NCBI GenBank assembly: GCA_907163375.1
Contig: CAJQUW010006864.1
Location: forward strand, 434,001-498,000
Direction of reading: 5' to 3'
DNA: 64,000 nt
Source: Prostheceraeus crozeri
Lineage: Eukaryota; Platyhelminthes; Polycladida; Euryleptidae
Shown here: positions 14,454-28,200 of the stretch, piece after piece
Numbering within the stretch: position 1 is the stretch's first letter
Layout of the letters: the number at the start of each line of letters is the position of its first letter
Notes under the pieces: generated by a model
Seen by the model: only the letters and a program-made list of their open reading frames with translations
Database searches by the model: none
What the model was told of the DNA's origin: nothing
Program-made: the position numbers and the translations under genes

Positions 14454-16628
14454 GGAATTTTTCCTAATTCCCTCACGGCATGTTAAAGATATTTTAGTAG
14501 TACAAAAAAAGCAACATCCCTGCACTTTCTACTTCTGCATGATTTCATAGAATGTGTTTAATATTCTAAAGTTTGGTATAAATAAAAAGGATCACCTGAG
14601 AGCATTGTTTGTTGAAATATCAGAAAAATAATAATTTAGAGTAAGTAACGATATACATTTGTTTTGAATATAAAGACAATTATGTAATATCCTTATTCAA
14701 AGTTTGTAAAATTAGCCGCAGTTGAAATAATTCATGTGAAATAAATCGATAAGGATCGGGTTTCGAATAAATACACGTGATCTATAAATTCGCTTTTAAG
14801 CAAAAATAGCGTCGAAATTTTATGAATTCCTTTCAAACTATCAATTTGTTAGCACTGAAACTTCCTTAGCTCATTATTTTTGTAAACAAAACTACCTGTC
14901 TGCTGTTCCTTCGTTTACGTTAAATTTTTTCACTCATTCATCATTTGACGAGATAACAAGGGTTGGCCATGTAATGCCTTCTGATTGACCGGAAATATTT
15001 TATCAACAAAATAAGCAAATATATCTCCGATAAGAGGATCGCCGCCCTCTGTGATGATTTCTTTCAAGATGTGTGTTTGATGAGCTATGCCGGTGAGGGC
15101 GTGGTTAATCATTTACTGATCCTTCCATCGCAAATGACTTCCCCTTTACATCTCTCAGTGTCAAAGTGTTGTACACTTGGGCACGCACACACTTCGACAT
15201 GGGATGGGTTTAAAATCCGAAAAACAGCTCAGGACCTTTAATGAGAATTCCTTGCAACTGGGGTATATTCCGAAGACATGTTGTCGCCTTGCAATGCACA
15301 GAATTGCTAAGAATTTTCCCTGTTCTTGTGGGGCGCTAACAGTTGCTGCTATCACACCCGAAAACCGGACGTCCAAGAGCTATCAGTGAAACTCGCACGT
15401 CAGCTGTCACGCCAACCTTTCGACACATTATCAAACTTCCAACAGCTTTTCTCTTCATCCTTCTATTCTTCTGAATTGTGTTCCTACAGTCCTTTAGATT
15501 GCTATATATGCGAGGCTTACTACTTTCTGTGTTTTGTATTGATGTGTTGATCGACTGCTGTTGAATAAGTGTTGAAGATATTCAAATACCTGCATTGGTG
15601 TCTCAAAATCCTTTGTAAATCGGTCTACTTCACTGAATAAAGGACTTGAAATTATCTTTTGGAGGAAATGAATAGACCGAAGCCTTAAATTTTAATGTTT
15701 TTGTGGTCATCGCGGAGTAAGATGATTTTTTTGACTTAATGGCCCTTCTGCGCAAAATCAAGAGATAAAAACTGACCAAATTTATAAGTAATCCAAATTT
15801 TCGCACTGAAGCTTGATCACGGGCAATACAAATTATGTGTGCATAAAGATTTAAAGCTTGAATCATCGCATAAAAATACTTAAGAATTTTATGAGATATC
15901 ACTTAAAATAACATAGACCTAGTCTAGTATGTTTATTTCAGAATGAGAGTGAAACAAAAAAAATATAACGAACATAGAGATGGAGATACACATAGAGAGA
16001 TTAACATATTAGAAATATAGATGAAAATGTAATTTTAGATCAAGCTTGATAACGAAGCTCTCGTAATATTCTGACCCACAAGCCCATCCCGACACTGTAC
16101 CTCATCAAAAAATTAACAGGGAGGATCAAAGAATTAATTCTGTAGTACTGTATTTAATGATACTGTATTCTATGAGAAGTGGTGCACTCTCGAAGTCGAG
16201 GGAAATACATTTGAAGATTGAATACATTTGAAGACGGACTAGCGATTGAAAGTAATGCCAAGGACAACGGAGCTATGTTTTATCAAGATTTGGACTTTTT
16301 CTTTTATGCACAAATGAATCTATCCGTTGCTGAAATTTAAAAAATGTCTACGAGGCATTGACATTGAACAGAATTTAAGAAAAGCTACACTTTATTATGA
16401 CAACCTGAATAATATGCAGTACTGAACAGACGGAATTCATGAAGACAAACATCAAGTGCGCAATCACTCAAGAAGTAGAATGTTCAATAAATGGATAGAA
16501 TTCAATTTGAGATTGAAAGTATATCGAGATGTAGAGAGACGATAAGAACGACAGTCCTCGTGCTCGTATTTCGTTAAGATTCAAGATCTATAATAATCAC
16601 TTTATCATGTAAATCGTGTGTAATATAC

Positions 16629-16648
16629 ACTATATATATATATATGTA
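16629..16648. repeat. (TA)n microsatellite
   Basis: About ten TA units followed by TGTATG, inside foxC intron 1. Confidence 0.8.
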
Positions 16649-16820
16649 TGTCTTGTTGGTCGTACTGCACGCACGTGGAATTGAGAAAGATTAACAATCG
16701 AAACCGGTCTTCCACAATCTATCGTTCTTACTGTCTCCTGTAGATATTAGTGGTCGTCAGGTCGGTGTGGAGATCTCTTTTAAATAGATAGCAATATCTA
16801 TTTATATACATTTATACATA

Positions 16821-17233
16821 TTTTGTTTGTAAGTTTTTTATCTCAAGTCCTACAAGGCTTGATTGAAATTTTTATGCTAATTTGTGATGTTCTTTGTGTT
16901 GATTCTTTTTACTGATCTTCGTATAATTTGGTAATAAATTGTTTTCTTCACATGTGATGTTAAATTGAATGTCTTTTTCCAATTTGATACATTTATTCAG
17001 TAGTTTTTCTGTCTTCTATATTGTTGTAATTCTGCTGTTGTCAATGTTTTGATGATGATGAATGAGTATCATTTTATTGCAAAATATTGACATTTTATTG
17101 ACGGCGACGTTTCGGTCTTCTGTACATAGAACATTTTCAAGCTAACATATTAACAAAATGATGAGCTGTGGCTATTATCAGAAAAATTTCAATCAAGCCT
17201 TGTAGGCCTTCAGATAAAAACTTACAAACAAAA
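16821..17233. repeat. Inverted-repeat element, possible Penelope-like terminal fragment
   Basis: The left arm at 16821-16873 and the right arm at 17182-17233 are about 52 bases long and nearly complementary. Both read TTGTTTGTAAGTTTTTTATCT and then TACAAGGCTTGATTGAAA in their own direction. The interior holds GACGTTTCGGTCTTCTGTAC followed by CATTTTCAAGC (17105-17145). This word type is often seen at the ends of Penelope-like retroelements. No coding sequence remains. Confidence 0.55.
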
Positions 17234-18821
17234 TTGATATCAATAAGAAAATAATTGACTATAAACTTGATTAAATTTATACATATATATAATATATAGA
17301 TTGTCAAGACAGAATATTGACCAGAATGCAGTTAATTACTCATGTCGGGGCATCTAACCCGTGTGACCGAAACCTACGCGAATCATTCTGCCCCCAGGCC
17401 AATGTCAAAATTATCCAAATAATGTGTCAACCAGACTACACTACGTATTTCTTAATTTGCACTTACAAGTCTTATCGCTGAAATGCACATATTATTTACA
17501 GGAATATTCAGTCATTAATTGAAATTAAAACTGATTTGATTAAAATCAATATCTAATGGTGATGTTGTCGTGCTGAAAACATTCCCGTAAACCCAATAAT
17601 CTGATTGACTCAGTATTAATGCCTTGTGGGTGTAAGACTGCAAGTAACGAAGACATGAGTACGACTAAGTGAATAATGATCAATAAACTATCGTGATTTG
17701 AATAGTTTTGATGAAATTTGAGTGTTTTGCACTGACCTCATATTGAATTCTCTGTTGTGTATGTAAAAATGCATTATTTTGAAGTTGACTTGCATGAGAG
17801 GCAAGACTGAGATGGAATTCTGTGAATACGTGTGTGGTGGGCTAGGAAATATCTTCTCATTTGGATGAATTTTTGATCAATGGAACCCACGATGTGTACA
17901 ACATTCTTTTAACCAATTTGCGGCAAATGGTATGAGTTCTGTGATTCATCAGATCCGCAACGAACACATATGTACAACATTTTGAATTCATTACACGGAA
18001 AACTGAATATTCTTTCTACTTTGACGACTAAATCAAATCTCCACTGCAGTTGGCGTCACCAGAATCGGGAATTTCCTAATGATACTCATCTTCCATCAGA
18101 ATGCAAACGTCGACTTAAGAAATTTGAAATTTGATCCTAGAGAAGTGAAAGACCAGTTACAGGTTTACCTGGCAACCAACCTGTTCACCTTATGATTTGT
18201 AGAAAGTGAAGCTGAAGTTGGGACGAACAAGTGGAAGATCATGCGGTGCCTTAATCTTGTGACTTCGTAGTCGACATGGAAGAATCGGAGCTTTGATGAG
18301 ACCCAGCAGGGGGAAATTAGCAACATTCTAACCAGTCTCCTGCTGTGCTTTGACACACGACTTGCAAGAAACCCGTAGAGTTTCTGGGAACAATTCAACA
18401 ATATCCCACAGTCAGGGGAGAATAAAACGAAGTTGAATACAAAAGACATTTTGCTGCTGCGTGTCCTGCATTCGAAACGAAATTCGATCTGGTTATTGAG
18501 GATCTATGATCATACATTTATAAGTTGCTATTGTATCTGATGCTCAAAAATGTCCTAACTATTGCTGAAAACCCATAGAGCAATGAAAGCATAATCACAC
18601 ACTTAGAATACTAGAGCGTCATGGTGCAATTCACATTTTTACTTCATAGTGAAAATCCTGCTTTGAATCTTATATTGCGCTTAATAAAGGAAACTTAGTG
18701 TTTAAAAAAACCACAAAGTTTTGAATGAAAATGCTTTTCCTGAGCTTTCATTCTTCATTCAGCGAGCATAATCATGGGAATTAAATTTTTGAATTCTGTC
18801 TATAACGGGGGATATTACCTC

Positions 18822-18933
18822 TCAAACAGTTAGTTAATAGGTACATGTATGTAGTTTGTTATTGAGAATATCCTACATCAAACAGTTAGTTAATAGGTAC
18901 ATGTATGTAGTTTGTTATTGGGAATATCCTACA
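18822..18933. repeat. 56-bp tandem duplication, two copies
   Basis: The units at 18822-18877 and 18878-18933 differ at one base (GAGAAT against GGGAAT). Each contains GTTAGTTAATAGGTACATGT. Near identity implies a recent local duplication in intron 1. Confidence 0.9.
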
Positions 18934-19700
18934 TCATACATCATCCCTTGCCTCATGCATTTCCCTTTACTTCTTAAGTTGCTTCAAATTTTTATATTGA
19001 CATTCCCCTTAATTTCAAACTGTTAGACTGACGTTAAAAACTCTCCCACTGATTATGCTGATCATTCACAAAAAAACACAATTATGGGAGTGGTGCATGA
19101 GATGTCATAAGCCGTCTTGTCATGATATATCATGCAGTTAAACACGGGTATTTGCCTTTTGAAATTCTAACATAATTCTTATTGCTACCTATATTTCAAG
19201 GAAAAATTACAATAAATGCTTGTGATGCGACATGTTTCATTATGTTATTCATATTTACGTTTTTTTAGGTGAACAACAATTTTTCCATGTTCACCTTGAC
19301 ACGTACTGCTCCAGCAAGTGAACAAAACTGTACAATGTTTTATGACAGATATTATGTATCGATTCCAGCGTTTATATGATTTTATGAATCTTTTGTTATC
19401 TACCATTCTTAGTTTTTTAATCAAATTTCAATAATCTATGTCCCTTCTCAAAATTCATGATTTTAGCTTAATGTATTCAAATTATTTTGGTTTTGTGGAT
19501 CAGATGATCACACAGATCATCATTCGCTCTCTGCTATTAGAACAAGGTTTTTCATCTGATTACTTGAACATTTATACACTTTCGAAATGCTTTGCTTGAT
19601 TTAAAAATTATTTGAATGGCAATCCTTCAATATACAGAAATCATGCGAGTTAGTGGGTGTGATTCCTTCAAACGTGATTCCAAATGTGCTCATTGTAGAA

Positions 19701-19750
19701 AAATTTTTAAATTGAGTACAACTAATTAAAAAATTTTTAAATTGAGTACA
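19701..19750. repeat. Short direct duplication, 30-bp period
   Basis: The word AAATTTTTAAATTGAGTACA occurs at 19701-19720 and again at 19731-19750, with a 10-base spacer. Confidence 0.85.
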
Positions 19751-22700
19751 CTCAAACAGTGTTTCTCCAATATGGGATAACGATCAGTCCCATGCCATCT
19801 GAACGTCAAATTTCCTATCATCAAATTTCTGATAACATTTGTTCTCATACTTGTTTCCTTCTCGTACAAAAAATACAATTGTTGATACTTCTATTGACAT
19901 ATCTATTATTTTAAGATCGAAGCTGCGAGATAGCATACAGAGATGGACCTTAGACACATGATCTAAGCACGCAATATGAAATGAGTGTACGTGGTGATTG
20001 GAAAGTTTCAATATGTCTCATCTATTTGTTTCTAAAATTGGAATCATTATATTAAGCATCATATTTTAATTGTGTTTCGATGCTATGCATAATGTATTCG
20101 GTATAGTGCCTGCATAATGTTTGAGCTACCTACTTCTTCTTTCTTATATAGTCCTAATTCACTGTGCTAAATTTCTATTATCGAAAGGTGTTGTTTTTCT
20201 ATATGCGCTACCGCATCATTACTATACGTAATGCTGCGTGATAAAACCACTTCATTTCACTGACCTATGTAGCTTGATTTCATAAAAAGAAAGAAAGAAC
20301 TGTTTCGTCAATCGCTTGCTAACTCAAAATCAAACATAGAATTTCATCGGATTGACCCAAGACAAAATGGATCAAGGAAATACAGATGAGATGATCTCCT
20401 CCCACATGTTCAGCTTTCAACATTGAATGATCTGTCCTCAGTTGCACCGCTTGTCTATATAGACCTATGTAATGACTTTGCAAACGCATGGAGCGCATTT
20501 AGATGATGAGTTATTCATTTTTTCCGTATACAAGCACTATATCAAGCCTCATTTATCATACAACTGAGACTACGATGTTTCTGAATGAAGCGGTTAATTT
20601 CCACTAGCTCCGCAAAATCATGACAGATTTTCAAAATTCGTAATAATTATCAAAATACCCTCTCGACCTTCGCCGTGTCTGAACCTTGCCTCGTACAGCA
20701 TCCTGTTTAACTTTGACAGCACATTTCAAGCATCTCCGTGTGGGTTTTCCAAATCAGGGATTTCCCTCCTACCGTAAATGCCGAAGTCGATGTATCTGAA
20801 TTAATTAACAGAATTTGTAAGTATTTGTTATAAGTCAGTGCTTAGCACTTGGCGAAGCAGTTGGCTGCATGGCAGTTGGTTATATGTTACGTCTATCTTC
20901 ACTGAAGACCGTTAACTTGTCGTTATGCAGGACGCTTTGTCTAAGCGCCATCATTGACCTATTTCTCTTCAAACTCCGATCCCATCAGATGCATAAAATG
21001 TCGAATTTCTGCTAATTTATGTGTGGTGTAATACCTGAAGTTGGAAATTGTACAAATTCTTCTAGTAAATGTTAATCATACCGTAAATTGTATATGTGTA
21101 TACACATCGATGAAACTTAGATTATTCTAGCTATTTCACATTAATTAATTATTCATCATGACAGACAACAATAACAACATATAAATTTCTAGGAAACAAC
21201 ATGAATGAGCAGCAAACAGTATTGGTAAATTATTTCATTTATGTGTCTTATGCCATGAATGCTATGCATGGTACACAGCATACCATGATAGCATAGAATA
21301 ATGCATGTAAAATTTAATGCAACTCTTCCCACTTATCGGGCCAGAAACTGATCCATTTTAATTTGTTGTCATGAGAAAGCTATTTTTAGCTCTTTAAAAG
21401 CGACATTGCATTTTTAGACTTGCCAATTGGAGTATTGAATCAGTCCTCATTAGGACTGCTTCAATTAATTATTCGAATTGCTTAGAATAATATTCTTTTC
21501 TATGAATCCTGGATTGACTTTCATCATCGCATGAGAATAAAAATATGAAAAAGGACATAGCGCCGTGTCCGCAACACTTCCGAATCGGGAGGGCCCTGGC
21601 TGCAAGGGAGTACAAGCCATTTAACCACATATTAGGACGGAGAATGTGCTCAATGCACATGGCTCGTTTGCATTATCAGCTTCCTCTTCATCTGTGTTTT
21701 TGAAAGGAGAAAATCAAAGCTCTTGATCTTTTATCAGTATTTGAGCTCAGCGATCACATTCAATAGGCCTATATAAATAATATTAATTTTTCAGTCTCCT
21801 CCAACCCTCCGCAAGCTCCTTCATGGCATTGTTTTGCGGGAAAATGAGGGGAACCGATGGGATCGTTCGCCTAAGAACCGAGAGTCAATGGACGGATGAA
21901 ACATTCTGATCTCATCTCTCAATTTGATATCTATGAAAGCGATGAATAACGAAATAGAACTGAAAACTTAATAGTACAGAATAATTCGAGAAAATATTCA
22001 TTTTAGGCTATAAACAAAGTATCGAGATCCGTACGCGGATGACGCTTCGACCTATAAATCTACACTACATCTGCCAATGCAATCAACTATCAAGCAATTA
22101 AATAGTTTTAGTTGCAACCGGAAGCAATCACTTATTCAGTAGTCAGTGGTGAAAACTCAGTAAGGCTATACCGATGACCGGCATAAGTCGTCAGACAGTG
22201 GCCGACAGTGCCGATCGAAAGATCTAAGCAGTCTTTGTCAAATGGAGATTTTGCTTTTTTGGGCCTCTATCAGCCTTGCTGAGTTTCCTCCACTTACTAT
22301 TTATAATGACAAACCCAGGCTCACTATCTGCTACAATCAATTAATTGCAATTACTTATCATCGCCACTTGAATTAATTTTTAATTTCGATCTTCTCACTC
22401 TGTTACTATTTCACTTTAACGAATTGCGTTATATGGGCCTGCATGTTCTATAGGTCGCATAATAGCTTACTACCAATTTGGAAAGTGACTTGAGTACTGA
22501 GTAGACCCATCACATGAAATTTACTTGTGTATAGAAGTATGACTGCGTATTCTCAATAGGATGTGATTAGTAATGAAGTTTATTAAATTCTTATGTTCAT
22601 GCATCATAATTACAGTGACAGTCAAATATTGAAAAAAGTGAATGAACAATCACACGCGCCTATATTTCAAAAGTTATCATAAAAAGTATTGTAACATAGA

Positions 22701-24154
22701 GATACTAAACATTTTATGCACGAAATAGTTCCTGTTTAGAATGCTGAATGCGATCAGTTTGTGAATAAGACATGTTTTGTAACCTTAGTGTCAAAGTAAA
22801 TCACTGAAGGTGCGATGTTTTTCCTAAGATGGTGAGTGATGATGGCATTGCAAGTAAATCATAATTACAATTATTCGATGATTTCAAGCAATATATTGCA
22901 ACTATTCAATGACAGCAATCAATTAGTTGCAATTTTTTGATAGCAGAAATGCAATTAATTTTTGATAACCAGCGTTTATTAGATGAGTGTCGATTTCTCT
23001 CTCATCATCATCATTATTTCCTTCTCTATATTCTCGTCTGCATCTATCTATTTCACAGCCGCATCTGATTGAATCTGTCGCTTCTGCTGCATCATTGGTT
23101 TCAATATAAGAATTGGTAAAATTTAATCAAATGTCGCTGCAAACATGTCACTTGTAGAATACACTTTAAAATTTGTGAACGTCTGTTGTGAAAGTACATA
23201 AGCAATGGATAGTTTTTGTTTGGAGTTTTCAAACTAAACGTTTGAAGTGTCTATCAAAAGTGATGGCTGAATCTTTCGCTTGGGATCAATATTTATGAAC
23301 GAGAACATGTTCAGTGATGCTCACTGTTCCTATAACTGTCCGCTTTGTCGACGCTCTTTCATCGAATATTTGTAAATACCACCAAATGCTTACATGTGTA
23401 GTTTAGGCAGCTGTGGTAGAATCATTAAAACACTAGTTTTCGATAAATTTCATTTATTCCCAATGAAATGCCAAAATGCTTCGATACCATATAAATTGCA
23501 CTCTGTCGTGAAGTCAGGTTAACATTTGACTATCAAGGAACTGATACCCTATTTCGATGTTATGAACTCGTAACATGAGATCACAGAATGCCAATCGAAA
23601 GAACTTTCTGATCGTTTCAGACCTATTTCTGTCTGTTGAAGTTGGGAATGGTAGATAACATATTGACAGGTGCACAGCAGTACTGCTGCGCCCATTTCAT
23701 CATTGACAAAAAGCAGATACATCAACGGAGTTTCTTTATTCTTTGATCATTTTTTAGTTGAATGAGGGAGATCATGATCTCAGAGAATTACGAAATTGGT
23801 GCGCTATCCTCTGGAGGCAAGCGTGAGAACTTTCCAGGGATTGGAAGACGTAACCGATTTCAGATTCTTTGTAGGCAGAGTAAATAATATATTGCAAGAT
23901 TTCATTATTCTTTTAAGCCGTGTACGGGAAAATCGTCATGGAACACTTATTGGTAATCATATATGTAAGTAAAAAATATACTTTGTCTCGAAAATAATAT
24001 ATTTGTCCATGTATAAATCATGGAAAGTTAATTTTGAAAAAAACCGGGTCATCGCAGTTCAGCGCTTTCTCAATGATCGATGTCACTTGAACATCGATTG
24101 TGAGGTGCTGAATGCCGAAGGTCTGGTTTATTTTTATCAACTTAACTATTTTTT

Positions 24155-24422
24155 CGATGAAAGTCATTGTGACTGAATGCTCCCAGGAAAACAGAAACTT
24201 TTCGGTGTCGGTGTGTAACATAATTTTCATTCTAAAACCGCGATCAGCCTTCGGCGCCCTGCGCCTTCTGAGGTCGATGTTAGCCATTTTAATTAGAATC
24301 GACCTCAGAAGGCGCAGTACGCCGAAGGCTGGTCGCGGTTTTTAGAATGAAAATTATGTTACACACCTACACCGAAAAGTTTCTGTTTTCCTGGGAGCAT
24401 TCAGTCACAATGACTTTCATCG
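24155..24422. mobile_element. 268-bp foldback (palindromic) element
   Basis: Arms at 24155-24278 and 24298-24422 are nearly perfect inverted copies around a spacer of about 20 bases. The arms begin CGATGAAAGTCATTGTGACT and end CCTTCTGAGGTCGAT next to the spacer. The ORFs on both strands here are mirror images caused by the palindrome. It looks like a foldback MITE. No target duplication was evident. Confidence 0.75.
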
Positions 24423-25209
24423 GAAAGCGTCTGGTATCCCAGAGCTTGGCTAATTGCTTTTACTGTTTTTACACTGACCAACAATCAGTTTTTGAGGCAA
24501 ATTGCCTTTTAACTTAATTTCAAAATACTCTACTTCGCAGAATGTGAATTTTTCCCTCAGAAACTACTTAGAATATCATGATTTAAGTAGGCTTATTGAT
24601 AGCTGCACAAATTACGATGTATGCCTGCAGGTCAGTGTCGTTCAATAGCCGACCGTTTTTTGGTCAACTGAAACTTGGAGCCTAAATTTCATATTTTCAA
24701 AAAATATCAATAGCCCGTAACTAATTTTTTTGAGAATGGGATGGCTTATTCCGAATGTTTAGGTAACTGCGTTGTGAAAAGGACCTCCATCTCCACTGAT
24801 TCAATATTTCCAATGTTAACAGAGAGCGATCCCTTCTGCCATAAATTTCAATAACGCTAGTTCTAAGTGCAGGAGAGTAGTCCATTCTGTTATATGATTC
24901 CTCACATAGCGTTAATTCTGATGTGATAAAGAGCCAGCTAAGGACTTGAAAGATTGAATGTGCAGAAACTGAAAAGAAATCTTTAGGAGAAGGGGAGCGA
25001 AAGGTTTAGTTTCGCCCCTGAAGATATTTTAGCCCATTTGCCATCCAGGATTCACTTCTATGGCAAACACATATTACTAGCACTAAGAACCGATTGTAAA
25101 TTCCATAGAAATGTTCATATTAGTTATTTTGGTAGAACCTCGTGATATCTAGAGATGCATCCGTTGCATATTTTTCCGACCGGTGCCGGTATACCGAAGA
25201 CTGAATGTC

Positions 25210-25237
25210 TGAATTACAGACCGAAGTCTGTAATTCA
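25210..25237. repeat. Perfect 12-bp hairpin
   Basis: TGAATTACAGAC, then the loop CGAA, then GTCTGTAATTCA. It lies in intron 1 with no other signal around it and may be a chance or decayed palindrome. Confidence 0.7.
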
Positions 25238-28200
25238 ATAGAGGTGTCACCACTTCATAATTTTCGGGAGAGGCCCAGAACGTTGACAGGTCGCATACAC
25301 GTATTTGACTTATTCAGCGCAAAACTCAGTATATTCTCCCTTCAGGAATGTTGCTACATCGAATACAAAAATATTAAAGATTTATAGAGAATTAATGTAA
25401 ACGCAAGGGTGCTCAATGTAAGGGTCCTAGTCTGACTACAGGACAGCATTCATTTCATTGAGCACAATTTTAGCGGCTTAATTGCTTAAATAAATGAAAA
25501 ATGCCAATCAAATGCGATTTATGTTGTATGTGAGAGCATGTAGGCTTATACCTGCCTACTTCCCTCGCTATTTTGAAGGCGGGTAATCAATCTTCTGTCC
25601 GTATCAGCTTCCATCGCCTCGACGTCAAAAATGCGCAACAAAGCCTTTTTGTACGTTCTTCAGTTGAATAAATTGTACACGTGAATCACTTTTTACTTAC
25701 TAGAATGTTCATATGTTCGCATGTGAACTTTTATAAAGAAAATTAAACATATTAGATGTCAAATTGTGAAATGGATCATCTCTATATCTTGTCATCTATA
25801 GATCTTTAAGACCACTTCTTTGGCAGGCATCTCTTATTTACCAGGCACAAACTTGAATTTAAAAAAGCAGGTCACAGAAAAGAAAACCGAACTAAGTTTA
25901 AAATAGGCTTATTAGAAAATCTTAAAACACAAATGTTATGAATATCAATCTAGCAAAATGTTCCCAATATATTCTAAATCACTTCTGTTTATAAGTTTCA
26001 TTTTTGCGTCTATGTAGAAGGACGGATCTGTCGCACAAAAAGTGTGATAACTTCGTCTTCATCAAGTCAATGTCTTTGAAAGGTGTCGACATTACAACTG
26101 AGACGGTAGTTTGGCGAATTTGTGGCGCCATTTGCGCAAATTTTGCTAAAATTCCGGTCGTAGGAATAACGTGATGTATTACCGAATGAATAGATGCAGT
26201 CGAGTCTAAAAGTATGTCAAAATTCAGTGTCCAGTGACTGACATGTACAGCAGCAGAGATAAGTCTGAAATTAGAGCACGAATGAATTCACAGTCATGAA
26301 TTCACAAATGAATTCATCAGATATCAAATTCATACATTCTGCAGCGTAAACGTGAGTGTTTTACACAAAATCAAAGTATTATAATTTGAAATTTCAACAA
26401 TTTGAAAACGCATTCTCACCGCATGGAAATGCATTTATTTCCGATTTTCTTTGCGGAAAAGTCTGCAATAACTGTTCATCTGAGCAATAATTTGAAATGA
26501 AAATTCATCTGACTTTCTGTGGACGCATTTCTAAGACATGTACACGTTGAAAATGTTGGCTTAACTATGGAAAGCATTGTGGATGTATTTCGAGCATTTT
26601 CTTTATTAATATTGTATGTAATAGAATATACAAATATTGTCCCCAGATAATGAATTTTACATTTCACCAGCTAAACACTAGGCTATTATATTATTAGAAA
26701 TGTGCAGATACGGACATGGAAAAGGAGCCATAATTTTCTTTTCTGGAGTGATTGCTCCACATGATGAGAAATAAATCTGTTTGAAAGGCGAGTTTATCAA
26801 ATGTGCGGTACATTGACAATAAGGCGATATTTTGACTTTTATAGAATGTTGAGAAATATATTTAATGAGAGGAACTGTTATATTTATCTAAATTGTATCT
26901 TCATTTACATTTCTTCATCTATACAGTATGTTTTTATTATAACATGTTGCAAAATTTTACTTTATAAAATGAAATACTTGCAATATTCAGTTATTCAAAC
27001 ACTTGTTAAAGTTTTGCAATTGGCGTAATTAATTCGCTTTTTGGACTATGCAATAAATCCAATAAACTTCAGTTTTTCAATTGCTACATTATTGTGTGCA
27101 TCAAGAGAGACAAATTTTATTTTTGTAATTTTGCAGACATAATGCTAAGAATACACACCACTAAGTGCAACCATCAAGATGCAAATCGCTCGTACAGTCC
27201 AGTCTGGCAATCAGTATATTTTCAGATTTGCGCAGAAATTAATCGATATCACTGCAAGTGCAATGCATTCTTTTTTACAAGTAATGCCGGAATCAGCGTC
27301 TGTCTCAATGCCGTTGTTGGCAATGAGACAGATTGCTATGTCACTTAGTTGAGCAAAAAAGGAAGAAAAAGGCGAGCCCGTTTTTACGATCTGAATGCGA
27401 TTTTCTTTGATTATTTTCAATGCACCAGGAAAACGTTATTGTACGCGAACAAAATCAAATAGCAAACAGCTTTGTCATTCTTTTTACACTTATTTAACGA
27501 TATGGCAAAACAGTTTCGAAATCTGCAACATATTGTCAAACAAAAGTATGATAAGAAACTTATTCACTTTTGTCTTAAAGCGATTAAGCCAAAGCCGAGT
27601 CATCAAATTTATTCATTAATCCCGGTACGGTGAGTGAAATTATCAATGACTAGGGGAAATGCAATTTCAGTTGCACTTAAAATGTTTTTGAGTACTTTCC
27701 AAGCACATGAATTTTTTTAGCTATACATCCGACCGATGTAGTATATCCTCATGGCAAATGCGCTACTTAGATAATGTCAGTAAATACATGTAACTTGAAA
27801 TAGTCAGCAAATAACAATATTTCGTCAGAAAAATGAATATTTTACATCGGTAACATGGCATAGTAATCATTCAAAATCAATAATTGATCGATAAATTCAT
27901 GAAATCATGATGCACTATAAGTCTATGATTAGCCTCTAAAATCAAACGCTCTAAGTTTATGTGCTACCTATCACCCAGTAGTGGCGTTGTTAGCGCATAG
28001 TTGTTGCGTGTAGTGGCTCCATGCTTCGAGGGTGACAGTTAGGAAAAGGGAGCTCCCGATCAGCACAATATTGATTTGTGAAAGAAGACTTGAAGTTGAA
28101 TTCTGAGTTTTTATAGACGATAGCACTGATTTTATTAGCATGAATGAATGACTATTCTCTTGGTATTTTGTTGAATTATTAGAATTTCTAGTCAAATGCC

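Noticed and set aside
24018..24345. Two ORFs with similar translated ends (RIDLRRR and ANIDLRRRRAPKADRG types)
   Set aside because: The similarity is produced by the palindrome at 24155-24422, not by homologous proteins.
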